From Caulobacter endophyticus (lineage in GTDB: Bacteria > Pseudomonadota > Alphaproteobacteria > Caulobacterales > Caulobacteraceae), in the NCBI RefSeq assembly GCF_029543245.1, contig NZ_JARQWV010000015.1:1-64000 (forward strand): 64,000 nt of DNA, in the 5' to 3' direction. A program made the translations under genes and the position numbers. Positions 36,332 through 44,972 of the stretch are shown in pieces; the stretch's first letter is position 1, and every line of letters starts with the position of its first letter. The notes beneath the pieces are model-generated. The model did no database searches, was not told the origin of the DNA, and was given only the letters and a program-made list of their open reading frames with translations.

Positions 36332-37456
36332 GTGACCGGCGAAATCAATCCAGTCGCTTCGCGCGCCGTGACGGTGGGCGACAGCGAGGCGCGCATCTGG
36401 GGCATGACCTCGGGCGAGCGGCTGTCGCGCATCTATCGCCGGATCGGCGTGTCGGAACAGTCGGGCGCGGGCGGCGACGCGATCGCCGTGCACGCCGGCT
36501 GGGTGTTCGACGAGTCGCTGATCAAGGCCCTGGCCGGTCGCCCCTGGGCGGTTCTGGTCGACGAGGCCGGCGCCCCGACTGCGGTGAACGCCCCGGCCGA
36601 GGTCGCCGAAGCGGCGGTCGCGGCCCTGGCCGAAGGCAAGGATCCCTCGACGGTCGATCCCCGTTTCGTGCGCCTGACAGCGCTGGAGCTCGGCTCGGCC
36701 TACAACAGCGCGCTGCGCAAGCGCGAGCCGCCGGTGCTGGAGCGCCTGACCAAGGACAGCGTGCGCGCCGTCGAGAAGCGCCTGTTCCAGGGCTCGTACA
36801 AGGGCGTCACCGACCTGGTCACCAAGTACGTCTGGCCGACCCCGGCGCGGATCGTCACCCGCTGGTGCGCGCTGGCGAAGATGACGCCCAACCAGGTGAC
36901 CTTCATCGGTTTCCTGCTGACCATCGCCGCCTTCGTGCTGTTCTGGCGCGGCCAGTTCGGCTGGGGCCTGGTCTGCGCCTGGATCATGACCTTCCTCGAT
37001 ACGGTCGACGGCAAGCTGGCCCGGGTGACCCTGACCTCGTCCAAGTGGGGCAATGTCTTCGACCACGGCATCGACCTGGTGCACCCGCCGTTCTGGTGGT
37101 GGGCCTGGTACGTCGGCGTGTTCGCCGTCGGCCTGTCGATGCCCTATGCGCCGTGGCTGCTGGCCATCGTTGTCGGCGGCTATGTGGCCCAGCGGGTCGA
37201 GGAGGGCATCTTCCTGGCCCTCTTCAAGCTGGAGATGCACGCCTGGCGGCCGTTCGACAGCTTCTTCCGGCTGATCACCGCGCGTCGCAATCCCAACCTG
37301 ATCCTGCTGACCGGCAGCGTCCTGGTCGGCCGTCCCGACGTCGGCTTCGTGCTGGTGGCGGCGTGGACGGCGATCTGCTTCCTCGTCCACGCCCTTCAGA
37401 TCGTGCAGGGCGCCCTGGCCCCCAAGGGCTCGATCCAGTCCTGGCTGTCGCGGTGA
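36332..37456 (+). CDS. cpgA: CDP-alcohol phosphotransferase of the ceramide headgroup pathway
   Basis: A 374-residue membrane enzyme. The CDP-alcohol phosphotransferase signature is complete: D-TV-DG-KL-AR, eight residues, then G-NVF-D-HGI-D. About 170 residues precede it, with RLSRIYRRIG and RPWAVLVDEAG that look like a worn nucleotidyltransferase-type domain, as in inositol-phosphate transferases. In C. crescentus the gene next to the ceramide kinase (cpgA by gene order) is needed for ceramide phosphoglycerate. The start is GTG at 36332. It heads a tight three-gene unit: its stop overlaps the kinase ATG (TGATG). Symbol assigned by synteny. Confidence 0.82.
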   Translation: MTGEINPVASRAVTVGDSEARIWGMTSGERLSRIYRRIGVSEQSGAGGDAIAVHAGWVFDESLIKALAGRPWAVLVDEAGAPTAVNAPAEVAEAAVAALAEGKDPSTVDPRFVRLTALELGSAYNSALRKREPPVLERLTKDSVRAVEKRLFQGSYKGVTDLVTKYVWPTPARIVTRWCALAKMTPNQVTFIGFLLTIAAFVLFWRGQFGWGLVCAWIMTFLDTVDGKLARVTLTSSKWGNVFDHGIDLVHPPFWWWAWYVGVFAVGLSMPYAPWLLAIVVGGYVAQRVEEGIFLALFKLEMHAWRPFDSFFRLITARRNPNLILLTGSVLVGRPDVGFVLVAAWTAICFLVHALQIVQGALAPKGSIQSWLSR

Positions 37457-38367
37457 TGCGCGTCGGCGTCGTCCGTAACCCGCGCAGCCACGCCAACCAG
37501 GGCCGGGTGCATGCACCCACGCCTGAAGGCGTGCGCGTGGTCGAACCGGCGACGCGCGAAGCCCTTGGTGAGGAACTGGCCCGCTTCGCCGAGGAAAAGA
37601 TCGATCTGCTGGTCATCGACGGCGGCGACGGCACCGTGCGCGACGTGCTGGGCCTGACGCCGTCGACCTTCGGCGACGACATGCCGATGCTGGCGATCCT
37701 GCCGTCGGGCAAGACCAACGTGCTGGCCATCGATCTTGGCGCGCCGCGCGACTGGCGGCTGGATGAGGCCCTGGCCGCGGCGGCCCAGGCCGAACCGCGC
37801 ATCAAGATCCGGGCCCCTCTGGAGGTGCGTTTCGCCGACGGCCGTCCGCCGCTGCGGGGCTTCTTCTTCGGCCTGGGGGCCTTGGTGCGGGCCACGGCGC
37901 TGTCCAAGCGCGTCAACCGCATGGGCGTGTTCCAGAGCCTGTCGGTGGCCGTGACCCTGGCCGGCGCCACCCTGGGCGCGCTGTTCGGCGGCGCGCGCGA
38001 CCAGTGGCGCCAGGGCGTGGCCGTGAAGGTGGCCATGGACGGCGAGGTCCAGCCCGAAGGCGAGCGCTTCGTGCTGCTGGCCACGGCGCTGAAGCGCTTG
38101 CCGTTCAATCTCAAGCCCTTCGGGCCGCCGCGCGAGGGGCTGAAGGTGCTGGACGTCGACGCCCCGCCCAAGCGCCTGCTGCGCATGGTGCCCACGGTGG
38201 TGTCGGGCAAGGACAAGCCGATCCTCGAGGCGCGCGGCTATCGCCGGCGCGACCCAGCGGCGCTCTACGCCTCGGGCCAGTTCGATTTCGTGCTCGACGG
38301 CGAGGTGTTCGAGGGCGGCAAGCTGGCGCTGGCCCTGGGCGCGCCGCTGCGGTTCGTGGTCGGATGA
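37456..38367 (+). CDS. cpgB: Ceramide kinase (diacylglycerol-kinase-fold lipid kinase)
   Basis: A 303-residue lipid kinase of the DAGK catalytic family. It starts MRVGVVRNPRSHAN (nucleotide loop) and has LLVIDGGDGTVRDVL at ~52-66 and LPSGKTNVLA near 82. It should phosphorylate ceramide to ceramide 1-phosphate with ATP. The function is taken from the C. crescentus orthologue in the same position (CpgB, reported as an unusual bacterial ceramide kinase). It overlaps the CDP-alcohol transferase by one base and the next gene by four, so the three are co-translated. Confidence 0.87.
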   Translation: MRVGVVRNPRSHANQGRVHAPTPEGVRVVEPATREALGEELARFAEEKIDLLVIDGGDGTVRDVLGLTPSTFGDDMPMLAILPSGKTNVLAIDLGAPRDWRLDEALAAAAQAEPRIKIRAPLEVRFADGRPPLRGFFFGLGALVRATALSKRVNRMGVFQSLSVAVTLAGATLGALFGGARDQWRQGVAVKVAMDGEVQPEGERFVLLATALKRLPFNLKPFGPPREGLKVLDVDAPPKRLLRMVPTVVSGKDKPILEARGYRRRDPAALYASGQFDFVLDGEVFEGGKLALALGAPLRFVVG

Positions 38368-39278
38368 GCGCGGTCCGGCCGCTGGTCGAGGCCGAGCTGG
38401 CGCAGGCGATCCCGGCGCCGATCCGCGCCTTCGCCGAATACCTGACGGGCCTTTTCCCGACCGCCCAGGCGGTGCTGTTCTACGGCTCGATCCTGCGCAC
38501 CGGCGACCTGTCGGGCGTGCTGGACTTCTACGTACTCACGCAGCGGCCGCCGCGCGGCCTGCGTGGCGTGGCCACCCGCATTCTCTGGCCCGACGTCAGC
38601 TATCACGAGCTGGAGCACGAGGGCGTCACCCTGCGGGCCAAGGCGGCCTCCATGACGCTGTCGCGGTTCTCGCAGGCGGTGAAGGGCCGGGGGATCGACA
38701 CCACCCTCTGGACCCGCTTCGTGCAGCCCTCGGGCCTCGTCTGGGCCGTCGACGCGGCCGCGCGCGAGGCGGTGGTCGAGGCCGTGCGCCGCGCCGCCCG
38801 CACCGCCGCGCGCTTCGCCACGGCCCTGGGACCCGAGGAGGGGCCGCCCGAGGCCTATTGGACGGCGCTGTTCCAGGAGACCTACGCCGCCGAGTTCCGG
38901 GTCGAGAAGGCGGGGCGCGAGGCCTCGATCCTGGCCTTCGATCCGGCGCACTACCAGCGCCTGCTGCCGGCCTGCTGGGCCGACGACGGGCGCTTCGACG
39001 GCGAGGGGCGGCCGGCGCCGCAGATGTCGGCCATTGAGCGCAAGCGCCTGAAGGCCGCCTGGCGGCTGCGGCGCAATCTCGGCAAGTCGCTGAACGTGGC
39101 CCGCCTGATCAAGGCGGCCTTCACCTTCCAGGGCGCGGCCCGCTACGCCGCCTGGAAGATCGAGCGCCACACCGGCTTCAAGGTCGCACTGACCCCCTGG
39201 CGCGAGCGCCACCCGGTCCTGGCCGCGCCCGGCATCCTGCTGGGCCTGTGGAAGTGGCGCAGGGCGAGAGAGCGCTGA
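38364..39278 (+). CDS. cpgC: Nucleotidyltransferase-fold-like protein of the ceramide headgroup pathway
   Basis: A 304-residue protein with no clear family. Residues ~33-52 (AVLFYGSILRTGDLSGVLDF) resemble the G-S-x(n)-D entry of DNA-polymerase-beta-type nucleotidyltransferases. The second acidic residue is less obvious (DFYVLT), so activity is uncertain. Basic helices at the C-terminus (KRLKAAWRLRRNLGK, WKWRRARER) could sit on the membrane. The position matches cpgC of C. crescentus, needed for the anionic ceramide. It overlaps the kinase by ATGA and ends at a terminator. Symbol by synteny only. Confidence 0.72.
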   Translation: MSAVRPLVEAELAQAIPAPIRAFAEYLTGLFPTAQAVLFYGSILRTGDLSGVLDFYVLTQRPPRGLRGVATRILWPDVSYHELEHEGVTLRAKAASMTLSRFSQAVKGRGIDTTLWTRFVQPSGLVWAVDAAAREAVVEAVRRAARTAARFATALGPEEGPPEAYWTALFQETYAAEFRVEKAGREASILAFDPAHYQRLLPACWADDGRFDGEGRPAPQMSAIERKRLKAAWRLRRNLGKSLNVARLIKAAFTFQGAARYAAWKIERHTGFKVALTPWRERHPVLAAPGILLGLWKWRRARER

Positions 39279-39289
39279 GCAAAAGAAAA

Positions 39290-39314
39290 AGCCCCGGACC
39301 TTGCGGCCGGGGCT
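39290..39314. terminator. Bidirectional terminator between cpgC and spt
   Basis: A perfect 8-bp stem (AGCCCCGG and CCGGGGCT, 9-nt loop) lies between convergent genes. The left flank is AAAAGAAAA, giving a T run on the minus strand; the right flank TCGTTCTTT serves the plus strand. It can therefore end both operons. Confidence 0.85.
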
Positions 39315-39340
39315 TCGTTCTTTGGCGGTGCGCCGCGCCT

Positions 39341-40555
39341 TTAGGCGAAGGCGCGTTGCTGGCCGTCGATGACGCCGAGCGCCGTGCCGACTTCGGCGAA
39401 CACCTTGAGGACCTGGTCGATCTGCTCGTGGGTGTGGGCGGCGCTGATGCTGGCGCGCAGCAGCGGGCGGCTGTCGGGCGTGGCCGGCGGCAGGGCGAGG
39501 TTGAGGTAGACGCCCGATTGCAGCAGGCCGTTCCACATGGCGATGGCGCGCTCGACGTCGGGCATGGTGGCCGCGACGATCGGGCTGGCGGCCGGGCCGG
39601 TGACGAAGCCCAGGGCGGTCAGGCCGTCGTACAGGCGGCAGGCGTTGCTGTTGAGCTGTTCGCGCAGCTGCGGCTTGGCGATCATCTGCTCAAGCGCAAC
39701 CAGGGTCGAGGCGACCACGGCCGGCGGCAGCGAGGCGGTGAACATGTACGGACGGCAGATCACCCGCATGACCTCGAAGTCGTCGAGGCTGGAGACGCAG
39801 AAGCCGCCGATGGCGCCCAGGCTCTTGGAGAAGGTGCCGACGATGAAGTCGACGTCGTCTTCCACGCCCGCGGCTTCGGCCAGGCCGCGGCCGGTGGCGC
39901 CGAGCACGCCCATCGAGTGGGCCTCGTCGACCAGCAGGTAGCCGCCCATCTCGCGCTTCACGGCGGCGATTTCCTTGAGCGGCGCGGTGTCGCCGATCAT
40001 CGAATAGATGCCTTCGACGACGATCAGGCGCTCGCCGGGCACGTCCTTGAGGCGACGCAGGCGCTTGGCCAGGTCTTCAGGGTCGTTGTGGCGGAAGCGG
40101 ATGACCTCGGCGTGGCCCAGCCGCGAGCCGTCGTAGATCGAGGCGTGGCTGTCGGCGTCGAGGATCAGGTGATCGCCGCGGCCCACCAGGGTCGACAGGA
40201 CGCCCAGGTTGGCCTGGTAGCCGGTGGTGAACACCATGGCGTGCTTGCGGCCGTAGAACTTGGCGAGCGCTGTCTCCAGGGCCACGTGGGCCTCGAAGCT
40301 GCCGTTGGCGATGCGGGAACCGGTGGTGCCGGTGCCACGTTCCTGGACGGCCTTGACCGAGGCGGCGATCGCCTTCTCGTCAAAGGTCAGGCCCAGATAG
40401 TTGTTGGTGCCCAGCAGGATCGTGGGACGCCCCTCGACGACGCCCTCGGTCGGCGAGACCACGGCGTCGAAGCGGACGGTGAACGGGTCGGCGCCCGCTT
40501 GCTGGATGGCCTTGTACGCGTCGCGATAGGCCAGGTGCTTGTCGAACAGACCCAT
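39341..40555 (-). CDS. spt: Serine palmitoyltransferase
   Basis: A 404-residue PLP enzyme of the alpha-oxoamine synthase family that condenses serine with an acyl thioester to 3-oxo-sphinganine, the first step of sphingolipid synthesis. The PLP lysine is Lys244 in GTFSKSLGAIGG, with LVDEAHSMGVLG for PLP and GTGTTGSRIANGS near residue 75. The dedicated acyl carrier protein and acyl-ACP synthetase upstream identify it as Spt rather than 5-aminolevulinate synthase or KBL, and mean the donor is acyl-ACP. It lies 3 bases after acp and is the last gene of the operon. Confidence 0.95.
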   Translation of the reverse strand: MGLFDKHLAYRDAYKAIQQAGADPFTVRFDAVVSPTEGVVEGRPTILLGTNNYLGLTFDEKAIAASVKAVQERGTGTTGSRIANGSFEAHVALETALAKFYGRKHAMVFTTGYQANLGVLSTLVGRGDHLILDADSHASIYDGSRLGHAEVIRFRHNDPEDLAKRLRRLKDVPGERLIVVEGIYSMIGDTAPLKEIAAVKREMGGYLLVDEAHSMGVLGATGRGLAEAAGVEDDVDFIVGTFSKSLGAIGGFCVSSLDDFEVMRVICRPYMFTASLPPAVVASTLVALEQMIAKPQLREQLNSNACRLYDGLTALGFVTGPAASPIVAATMPDVERAIAMWNGLLQSGVYLNLALPPATPDSRPLLRASISAAHTHEQIDQVLKVFAEVGTALGVIDGQQRAFA

Positions 40556-40558
40556 CGG

Positions 40559-40810
40559 TCAAGCCTTGGTTCGGAGATCGTTGATCAGTTTGGAGAGGTC
40601 GCCGGCGGTTTCCACCGCGGCGAGGCGATCGAGCGGGATGGAGATGTCGAAGGCGTCTTCGAGCTCCATCACGATGTTCATCAGGGCGAGGGAGTCCACG
40701 GCCAGGTCGCGGCCGATGTGGGTGTCATTCGTCACCTCGACCGTGCGGCCGAGCACCTTGCTCGTCGCCAGCCCGATCTCACGCAAACTCAGATCTGTCA
40801 CTGTATCCAT
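40559..40810 (-). CDS. acp: Dedicated acyl carrier protein for sphingolipid synthesis
   Basis: An 83-residue acidic acyl carrier protein. The phosphopantetheine site is Ser40 in DLAVDSLALM. It should carry the fatty acyl group loaded by the adjacent acyl-ACP synthetase and deliver it to Spt. It starts at 40810 and ends 3 bases before spt. The 79-base gap on its upstream side, unusual in this otherwise overlapping operon, may hold an extra promoter. Confidence 0.93.
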   Translation of the reverse strand: MDTVTDLSLREIGLATSKVLGRTVEVTNDTHIGRDLAVDSLALMNIVMELEDAFDISIPLDRLAAVETAGDLSKLINDLRTKA

Positions 40811-40837
40811 GCCAAACGCCAGACGCCCCCGTCAAAG

Positions 40838-40861
40838 CACTGTGACCGCACCGTAACAGTG
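40838..40861. promoter_or_regulatory. Inverted repeat in the acp upstream gap
   Basis: CACTGT-N12-ACAGTG is a perfect inverted repeat in the 79-base gap between cerR and acp. Flanking sequence is less GC-rich than the genes (TGACCG, CTGTCAGATATC). It could be an operator or part of a second promoter for acp-spt. Evidence is positional only. Confidence 0.35.
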
Positions 40862-40889
40862 TCTCTGTCAGATATCTGCCACAATTGAA

Positions 40890-41846
40890 CTAGTCGCTGT
40901 ATTTTTTCGACAACCATCCGACCGACCGGTACCAGCCGACGGTGTCGCCGAAGCCGCGGGCAACATCGTGACGACTCGGCGACGACGCAAGGGATGGATC
41001 GTCCGAAAACGCCCAATCCGCATGCGACAGTTCGCGCGCCTTGCCCGGTCCGAACACCGATGGTTGTCCTGACAGCTTACTCGCCAGATCGGCGACGCCG
41101 CCGGCCGCGCGTATGAGGCCTTCAGGCACGCGCAGCAGACGAGGCGGCGGAGCGCCGACGGCGGCCGCCGCGGCGGTCATGATCTCGGTCCATCCATAGC
41201 CGTCCGGCCGGGCGTCGCAGATCGAGGCCAGGCCCGAACGGCCGCTCTCGACCAGGTCCAGGATCTGGGCGGCGGCGTCGCGCACCTCGATCATCGCCAC
41301 CCGCGAGGCGGGCGACAGGACCGGAAGGACGCGGCTGGCCTGGGCCGCGGCGAACAGGCCGACGGTTTCGCGGTCGCCGGGGCCGTAGATGGCCGGCGGG
41401 CGGATGATCAAGGTCTCAGGCGCTATGGCTCGTACCGCATCTTCGCCGGCGCGCTTGCTGGCGGCGTAGTCGGAAAGCTGGGGTTCGCGGGCGGCCAGGC
41501 TGGAAACCAGCACGAACCGGGCGCCGGCGGCGGTCGCGGCCTGCGCTACCGCTCGCGCGCCGTCGACATTGACCTTGTCGAAGGCGGCGCGGTCGGCGGC
41601 CTTGATCAGGCCGGCCAGGTGGATGACGACGTCGGCGCCGTCGCACAGGCGGGCGAGGGCTTCGGGCCGGGCGAGGTCGCCCAGCACCACTTGCGGCTCG
41701 ATCCCGCGCCAGAACGGCGAGACTGGATCACGGCGCGACAGGATGCGCGGGACAAGGCCCCGTTCGGCGATCTCGCGGACGAGGTGCTGGCCCAGGAAGC
41801 CGGTCGCGCCGGTGACGGCGACGACGCTGGGTCCCGGGCTCTTCAC
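40890..41846 (-). CDS. cerR: Ceramide-pathway NAD-dependent epimerase/reductase
   Basis: A 318-residue extended SDR. The Rossmann motif GATGFLGQH opens the protein, followed by VVIHLAGLIKAADR and the catalytic YAASK. In Caulobacter the orthologue in this position (cerR) reduces the 3-keto group on the ceramide route. The start is GTG at 41846, two bases from the stop of the acyl-ACP synthetase, so the pair is tightly coupled. No signal or membrane helix except a possible amphipathic C-terminus. Confidence 0.9.
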   Translation of the reverse strand: MKSPGPSVVAVTGATGFLGQHLVREIAERGLVPRILSRRDPVSPFWRGIEPQVVLGDLARPEALARLCDGADVVIHLAGLIKAADRAAFDKVNVDGARAVAQAATAAGARFVLVSSLAAREPQLSDYAASKRAGEDAVRAIAPETLIIRPPAIYGPGDRETVGLFAAAQASRVLPVLSPASRVAMIEVRDAAAQILDLVESGRSGLASICDARPDGYGWTEIMTAAAAAVGAPPPRLLRVPEGLIRAAGGVADLASKLSGQPSVFGPGKARELSHADWAFSDDPSLASSPSRHDVARGFGDTVGWYRSVGWLSKKYSD

Positions 41847-41847
41847 C

Positions 41848-43560
41848 TCAGGCGCGCTCGTAGGCGCCGGCCAGGTAGGCGGCCTTGGCCTTGGAGCGGC
41901 TGAGCTTGCCCGACGAGGTCTGGGGCAGGGCGTGGGCGCCGACCAGCTTGACCTGGGTCTCGACGCCATGCCGCGAGCGCAGCACGCCGGCCACGGTCTC
42001 GACCAGGGCCGCGCGGCTGTCGGCGTCGCCGCCGCGGGCCTGGACCAGGATGGTGACGATCTCTTCTTCCGCCGCGTCGCCGGGCACCGAGAAGGCCGCC
42101 ACGTCGCCGCTGCGCAGGCCGGGGACTTCGCGCTCGGCGGTCCATTCCAGGTCCTGCGGCCAGATGTTGCGGCCGTTGAGGATGATCAGGTCCTTGGCGC
42201 GGCCGGTGATGACGATCTCGCCCTCGACCAGGAAGCCGAGGTCGCCGGTGTCGAGCCAGCCGTCGGCGTCGAGCACGCGGGCGGTCTCCTCTGGCTGTTC
42301 GAAATAGCCGCCCATCAGGCTGGGGCCCTTGGCGAAGATGCGGCCGACCTGGCGCTCGGCCACGGGCTTGCCGTCGGCGTCGCGCACTTCCAGCTGGTGG
42401 TCGGGCAGGGCGGGACCGCAGCGGGCGAAGGCCCGGGCGCGCGGCGCGTCGGCGCCGACCGTGACAGCCAGGTCGTCGCGCTCCAGGCGCTCGATGTCGA
42501 GGATCTCGACGCGCAGGCCCTTGCCCAGCGGGGCCATGGAGAGGGCCAGGGTCGCCTCGGCCATGCCGTAGCTGGCCACATAGGCCTTTTCCGAGAAGCC
42601 GACGGCGGCGAACCGTTCGGCGAAGGCCTCGACGGGCGCGGTGCGGATCATGTCGCCGCCCAGGCCGGCGCTGCGCCAGCGCGACAGGTCGAGGTGGTCG
42701 ATCGAGGCGGCCTCGGCGCGGCGGGCGCACAGCTCGTAGCCGAAGGTCGGGCTGTAGGCGATCGTGCCGCCGTTGCGGCTGATCAGGTCGAGCCACAGCA
42801 GCGGCCGGCGCACGAAGGCGCCCGTGGGCAGCAGATCAACGCTCATCTGGCTGGTCAGGGGGCTGAGCAGGAAGCCGATGAGGCCCATGTCGTGATAGAG
42901 CGGCAACCACGATACGGCGCGGTCTTCCGGCTTCACCTGCAGGCCGTCGCGGGTGATCGCCACGGCGTTGGCCATCAGGGCCTTTTGCGTCACCAGCACG
43001 CCGGTCGGGAAGCGGGTGCTGCCCGACGAGAACTGCAGATAGCAGGGATGCTCGGGCGTGATCTGCGGCAACTGCGCACCGGCGTCTTCCGGCAGTTCCG
43101 ACAGAGGGGCGGCGAAGGCCAGGCCGGCGGCGTCGCCGATCTGCTTCAGCCATTCTGCCATGCCGGCCGGGCCGATCAGGATCTTGGCATGGGCAGAGGC
43201 GCACATGCGACCGATCTGCTCGATATAGGCCTCGCGGCCGCCCAGCGGCGCGGGCAGGGGCAGGGGGGCGGGAACCAGGCCCGCATACTGGCAGGCGAAG
43301 AAGGCGCGCACGAAATCGCCGTCGGTCTCGGCGATCAGGGCGACGCTGTCACCGACCTTGGCTCCGGTGGCCAGCAGGCGGCGGGCCAGGCCTTGGGCCT
43401 GTTCGCGCAGGGCGGCGTAGCTGAGGGCCTCGACCAGTTCGCCGCGCAGCGAATGCAGGTTGATCCCGGTCTCGCCGGTCGCGGCGAAATCCAGGGCGGC
43501 GGTCAGGGTCGGAAAGTCGGCGAGACGGACGGTCCTGCCGGAAGCGGTTGGCGTATTCAT
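41848..43560 (-). CDS. Acyl-ACP synthetase for sphingolipid synthesis
   Basis: A 570-residue ANL-superfamily adenylating enzyme (fatty-acyl-AMP ligase type). YLQFSSGSTRFPTGV is the ATP loop; SYGMAEATLA and DGWLDTGDLGFLVEGEIVI are the later core motifs, and QTSSGKLSRSKAK contains the C-terminal lysine. It activates a fatty acid and loads it on the nearby ACP for Spt, as reported for the C. crescentus orthologue. ATG at 43560 overlaps the flippase stop (ATGA). Confidence 0.9.
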   Translation of the reverse strand: MNTPTASGRTVRLADFPTLTAALDFAATGETGINLHSLRGELVEALSYAALREQAQGLARRLLATGAKVGDSVALIAETDGDFVRAFFACQYAGLVPAPLPLPAPLGGREAYIEQIGRMCASAHAKILIGPAGMAEWLKQIGDAAGLAFAAPLSELPEDAGAQLPQITPEHPCYLQFSSGSTRFPTGVLVTQKALMANAVAITRDGLQVKPEDRAVSWLPLYHDMGLIGFLLSPLTSQMSVDLLPTGAFVRRPLLWLDLISRNGGTIAYSPTFGYELCARRAEAASIDHLDLSRWRSAGLGGDMIRTAPVEAFAERFAAVGFSEKAYVASYGMAEATLALSMAPLGKGLRVEILDIERLERDDLAVTVGADAPRARAFARCGPALPDHQLEVRDADGKPVAERQVGRIFAKGPSLMGGYFEQPEETARVLDADGWLDTGDLGFLVEGEIVITGRAKDLIILNGRNIWPQDLEWTAEREVPGLRSGDVAAFSVPGDAAEEEIVTILVQARGGDADSRAALVETVAGVLRSRHGVETQVKLVGAHALPQTSSGKLSRSKAKAAYLAGAYERA

Positions 43561-44972
43561 TGCGGATCGCCTTTGCGCTCGTTCAGGGGTTCCGCGCAAG
43601 TCTGTTCAAGCATGACGGCGCTTTTGTCCTCGCGCTCTGCGGCGGCTTCCGCAGCGAGACGCGACCGGAGGGTGATGAACATGCCGATCGCCATGCAGGT
43701 CGAGGCCAGGACCAGGGCCGCGCCGGCGCCGGTCAGGTCGAAGATCTGCAGCAGGGGCACGAGGGCGGCGAAGTAGATGGCGATGACGACGATGCGCACC
43801 CGCAGGGCGGCGCCGGCCGCGTGCATCGAGACCAGCATCGGCTCGATCGGCAGGGCCATGATGCTGATCGCGGCGGCGGCGACCTGCCAGCTCATGATGC
43901 CGGCGGCCGAGGCGTACTCGGCGCCCATGATCACGGTCAGCAGCCAGGGACCGGCCAGCAGGCAGACCAGCAGCAGCACGCCTGCGACGCCGCCGCCGAT
44001 CAGAGCGATCTGACGGGCCAGGCGCAGCATGGCCGCGTCGTCCTTCTGGGCGCGCAGGCGGGCGAACTCGGGATGCAGGGCCGGCAGCATCAGGCGGGCG
44101 GGCTTGGCCATGCCGTCGGCCACCTGTCGGCCGACGCGCCACATGGCGGCCGGCGCCGGGCCGACCAGGGCGCCGATGGCCAGGGTCAGGACGTGGGTGA
44201 AGCCGACCTCGATGGTGCTGCTGAAATTGGTCGCCCAGGCGAAGCGCCAGACGCCCGGCAGCCCGGCGCCGAGCGGGCCGAACAGGCTGAAGCCATCCAG
44301 CAGGCCGCGCTGCAGCAGGCTCCAGACGGCGATGACGGCGACATAGAGGAAAGAGGCGACGGTGCCGGCCGCCCAGGCCAGCAGGAACATCTCGATCGGC
44401 GCGTCCGTCGCCGCGGCGATCGCGCAGCCGATCAGGCGGACGATGGACGACACCACCTGCTCGGCGGCCAGCATGCGGAAGCGGTCGAACAGGCGCAGCA
44501 GGCCAACGCCCGTGGCCGAGGTCATGACCCCGATCGACAGGCAGTAGAGCGCGGCCTCCGGCGCCAGCTCGTCGGGCCAGCCCATATAGTGGCTGAACAG
44601 CAGGCTGCCGGCCACGCCGATGGCGACGCCGACCAGCGCTCCGATGCCGTCGAGCACCAGGGCAAAGCGCATGACCTGCTGGAAGGTCTTGCGGTCGCCG
44701 TCCATCAGCGGCTTGGCGCCGTACTGAACGACGGTCTGCCAGGACTGGAACTTGGCCATCTCTCCCAGGGCCTGGGCGAAGGCGTTGATCAGGGTGAGAA
44801 AGCCGAAGACCTCGATGCCGAGGCTGCGGGTGGTCACCGCGATATAGGCCAGGCCGACAATGGCGTTGAGGCCGCGTCCGCTCAGCAGCGCTCCGACATT
44901 GGCCAGCATCCTGGCCAGGGGATTGACCTTGGCGGCGTCGTTTGTCGCCGCACCCTTGCGATCCGCGGTCAT
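43557..44972 (-). CDS. MATE/Wzx-type lipid flippase
   Basis: A 471-residue inner-membrane protein with about twelve helices and a Wzx-like start (LLSGRGLNAIVGLAYIAVTTRSLG). Such proteins move lipid-linked sugars or lipids across the inner membrane. Its position, overlapping both the CDP-glycerol-transferase-like gene and the acyl-ACP synthetase gene, points to flipping a ceramide-linked headgroup intermediate, though it may belong to a surface polysaccharide. ATG at 44972 overlaps the upstream stop by ATGA. Confidence 0.82.
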   Translation of the reverse strand: MTADRKGAATNDAAKVNPLARMLANVGALLSGRGLNAIVGLAYIAVTTRSLGIEVFGFLTLINAFAQALGEMAKFQSWQTVVQYGAKPLMDGDRKTFQQVMRFALVLDGIGALVGVAIGVAGSLLFSHYMGWPDELAPEAALYCLSIGVMTSATGVGLLRLFDRFRMLAAEQVVSSIVRLIGCAIAAATDAPIEMFLLAWAAGTVASFLYVAVIAVWSLLQRGLLDGFSLFGPLGAGLPGVWRFAWATNFSSTIEVGFTHVLTLAIGALVGPAPAAMWRVGRQVADGMAKPARLMLPALHPEFARLRAQKDDAAMLRLARQIALIGGGVAGVLLLVCLLAGPWLLTVIMGAEYASAAGIMSWQVAAAAISIMALPIEPMLVSMHAAGAALRVRIVVIAIYFAALVPLLQIFDLTGAGAALVLASTCMAIGMFITLRSRLAAEAAAEREDKSAVMLEQTCAEPLNERKGDPQ

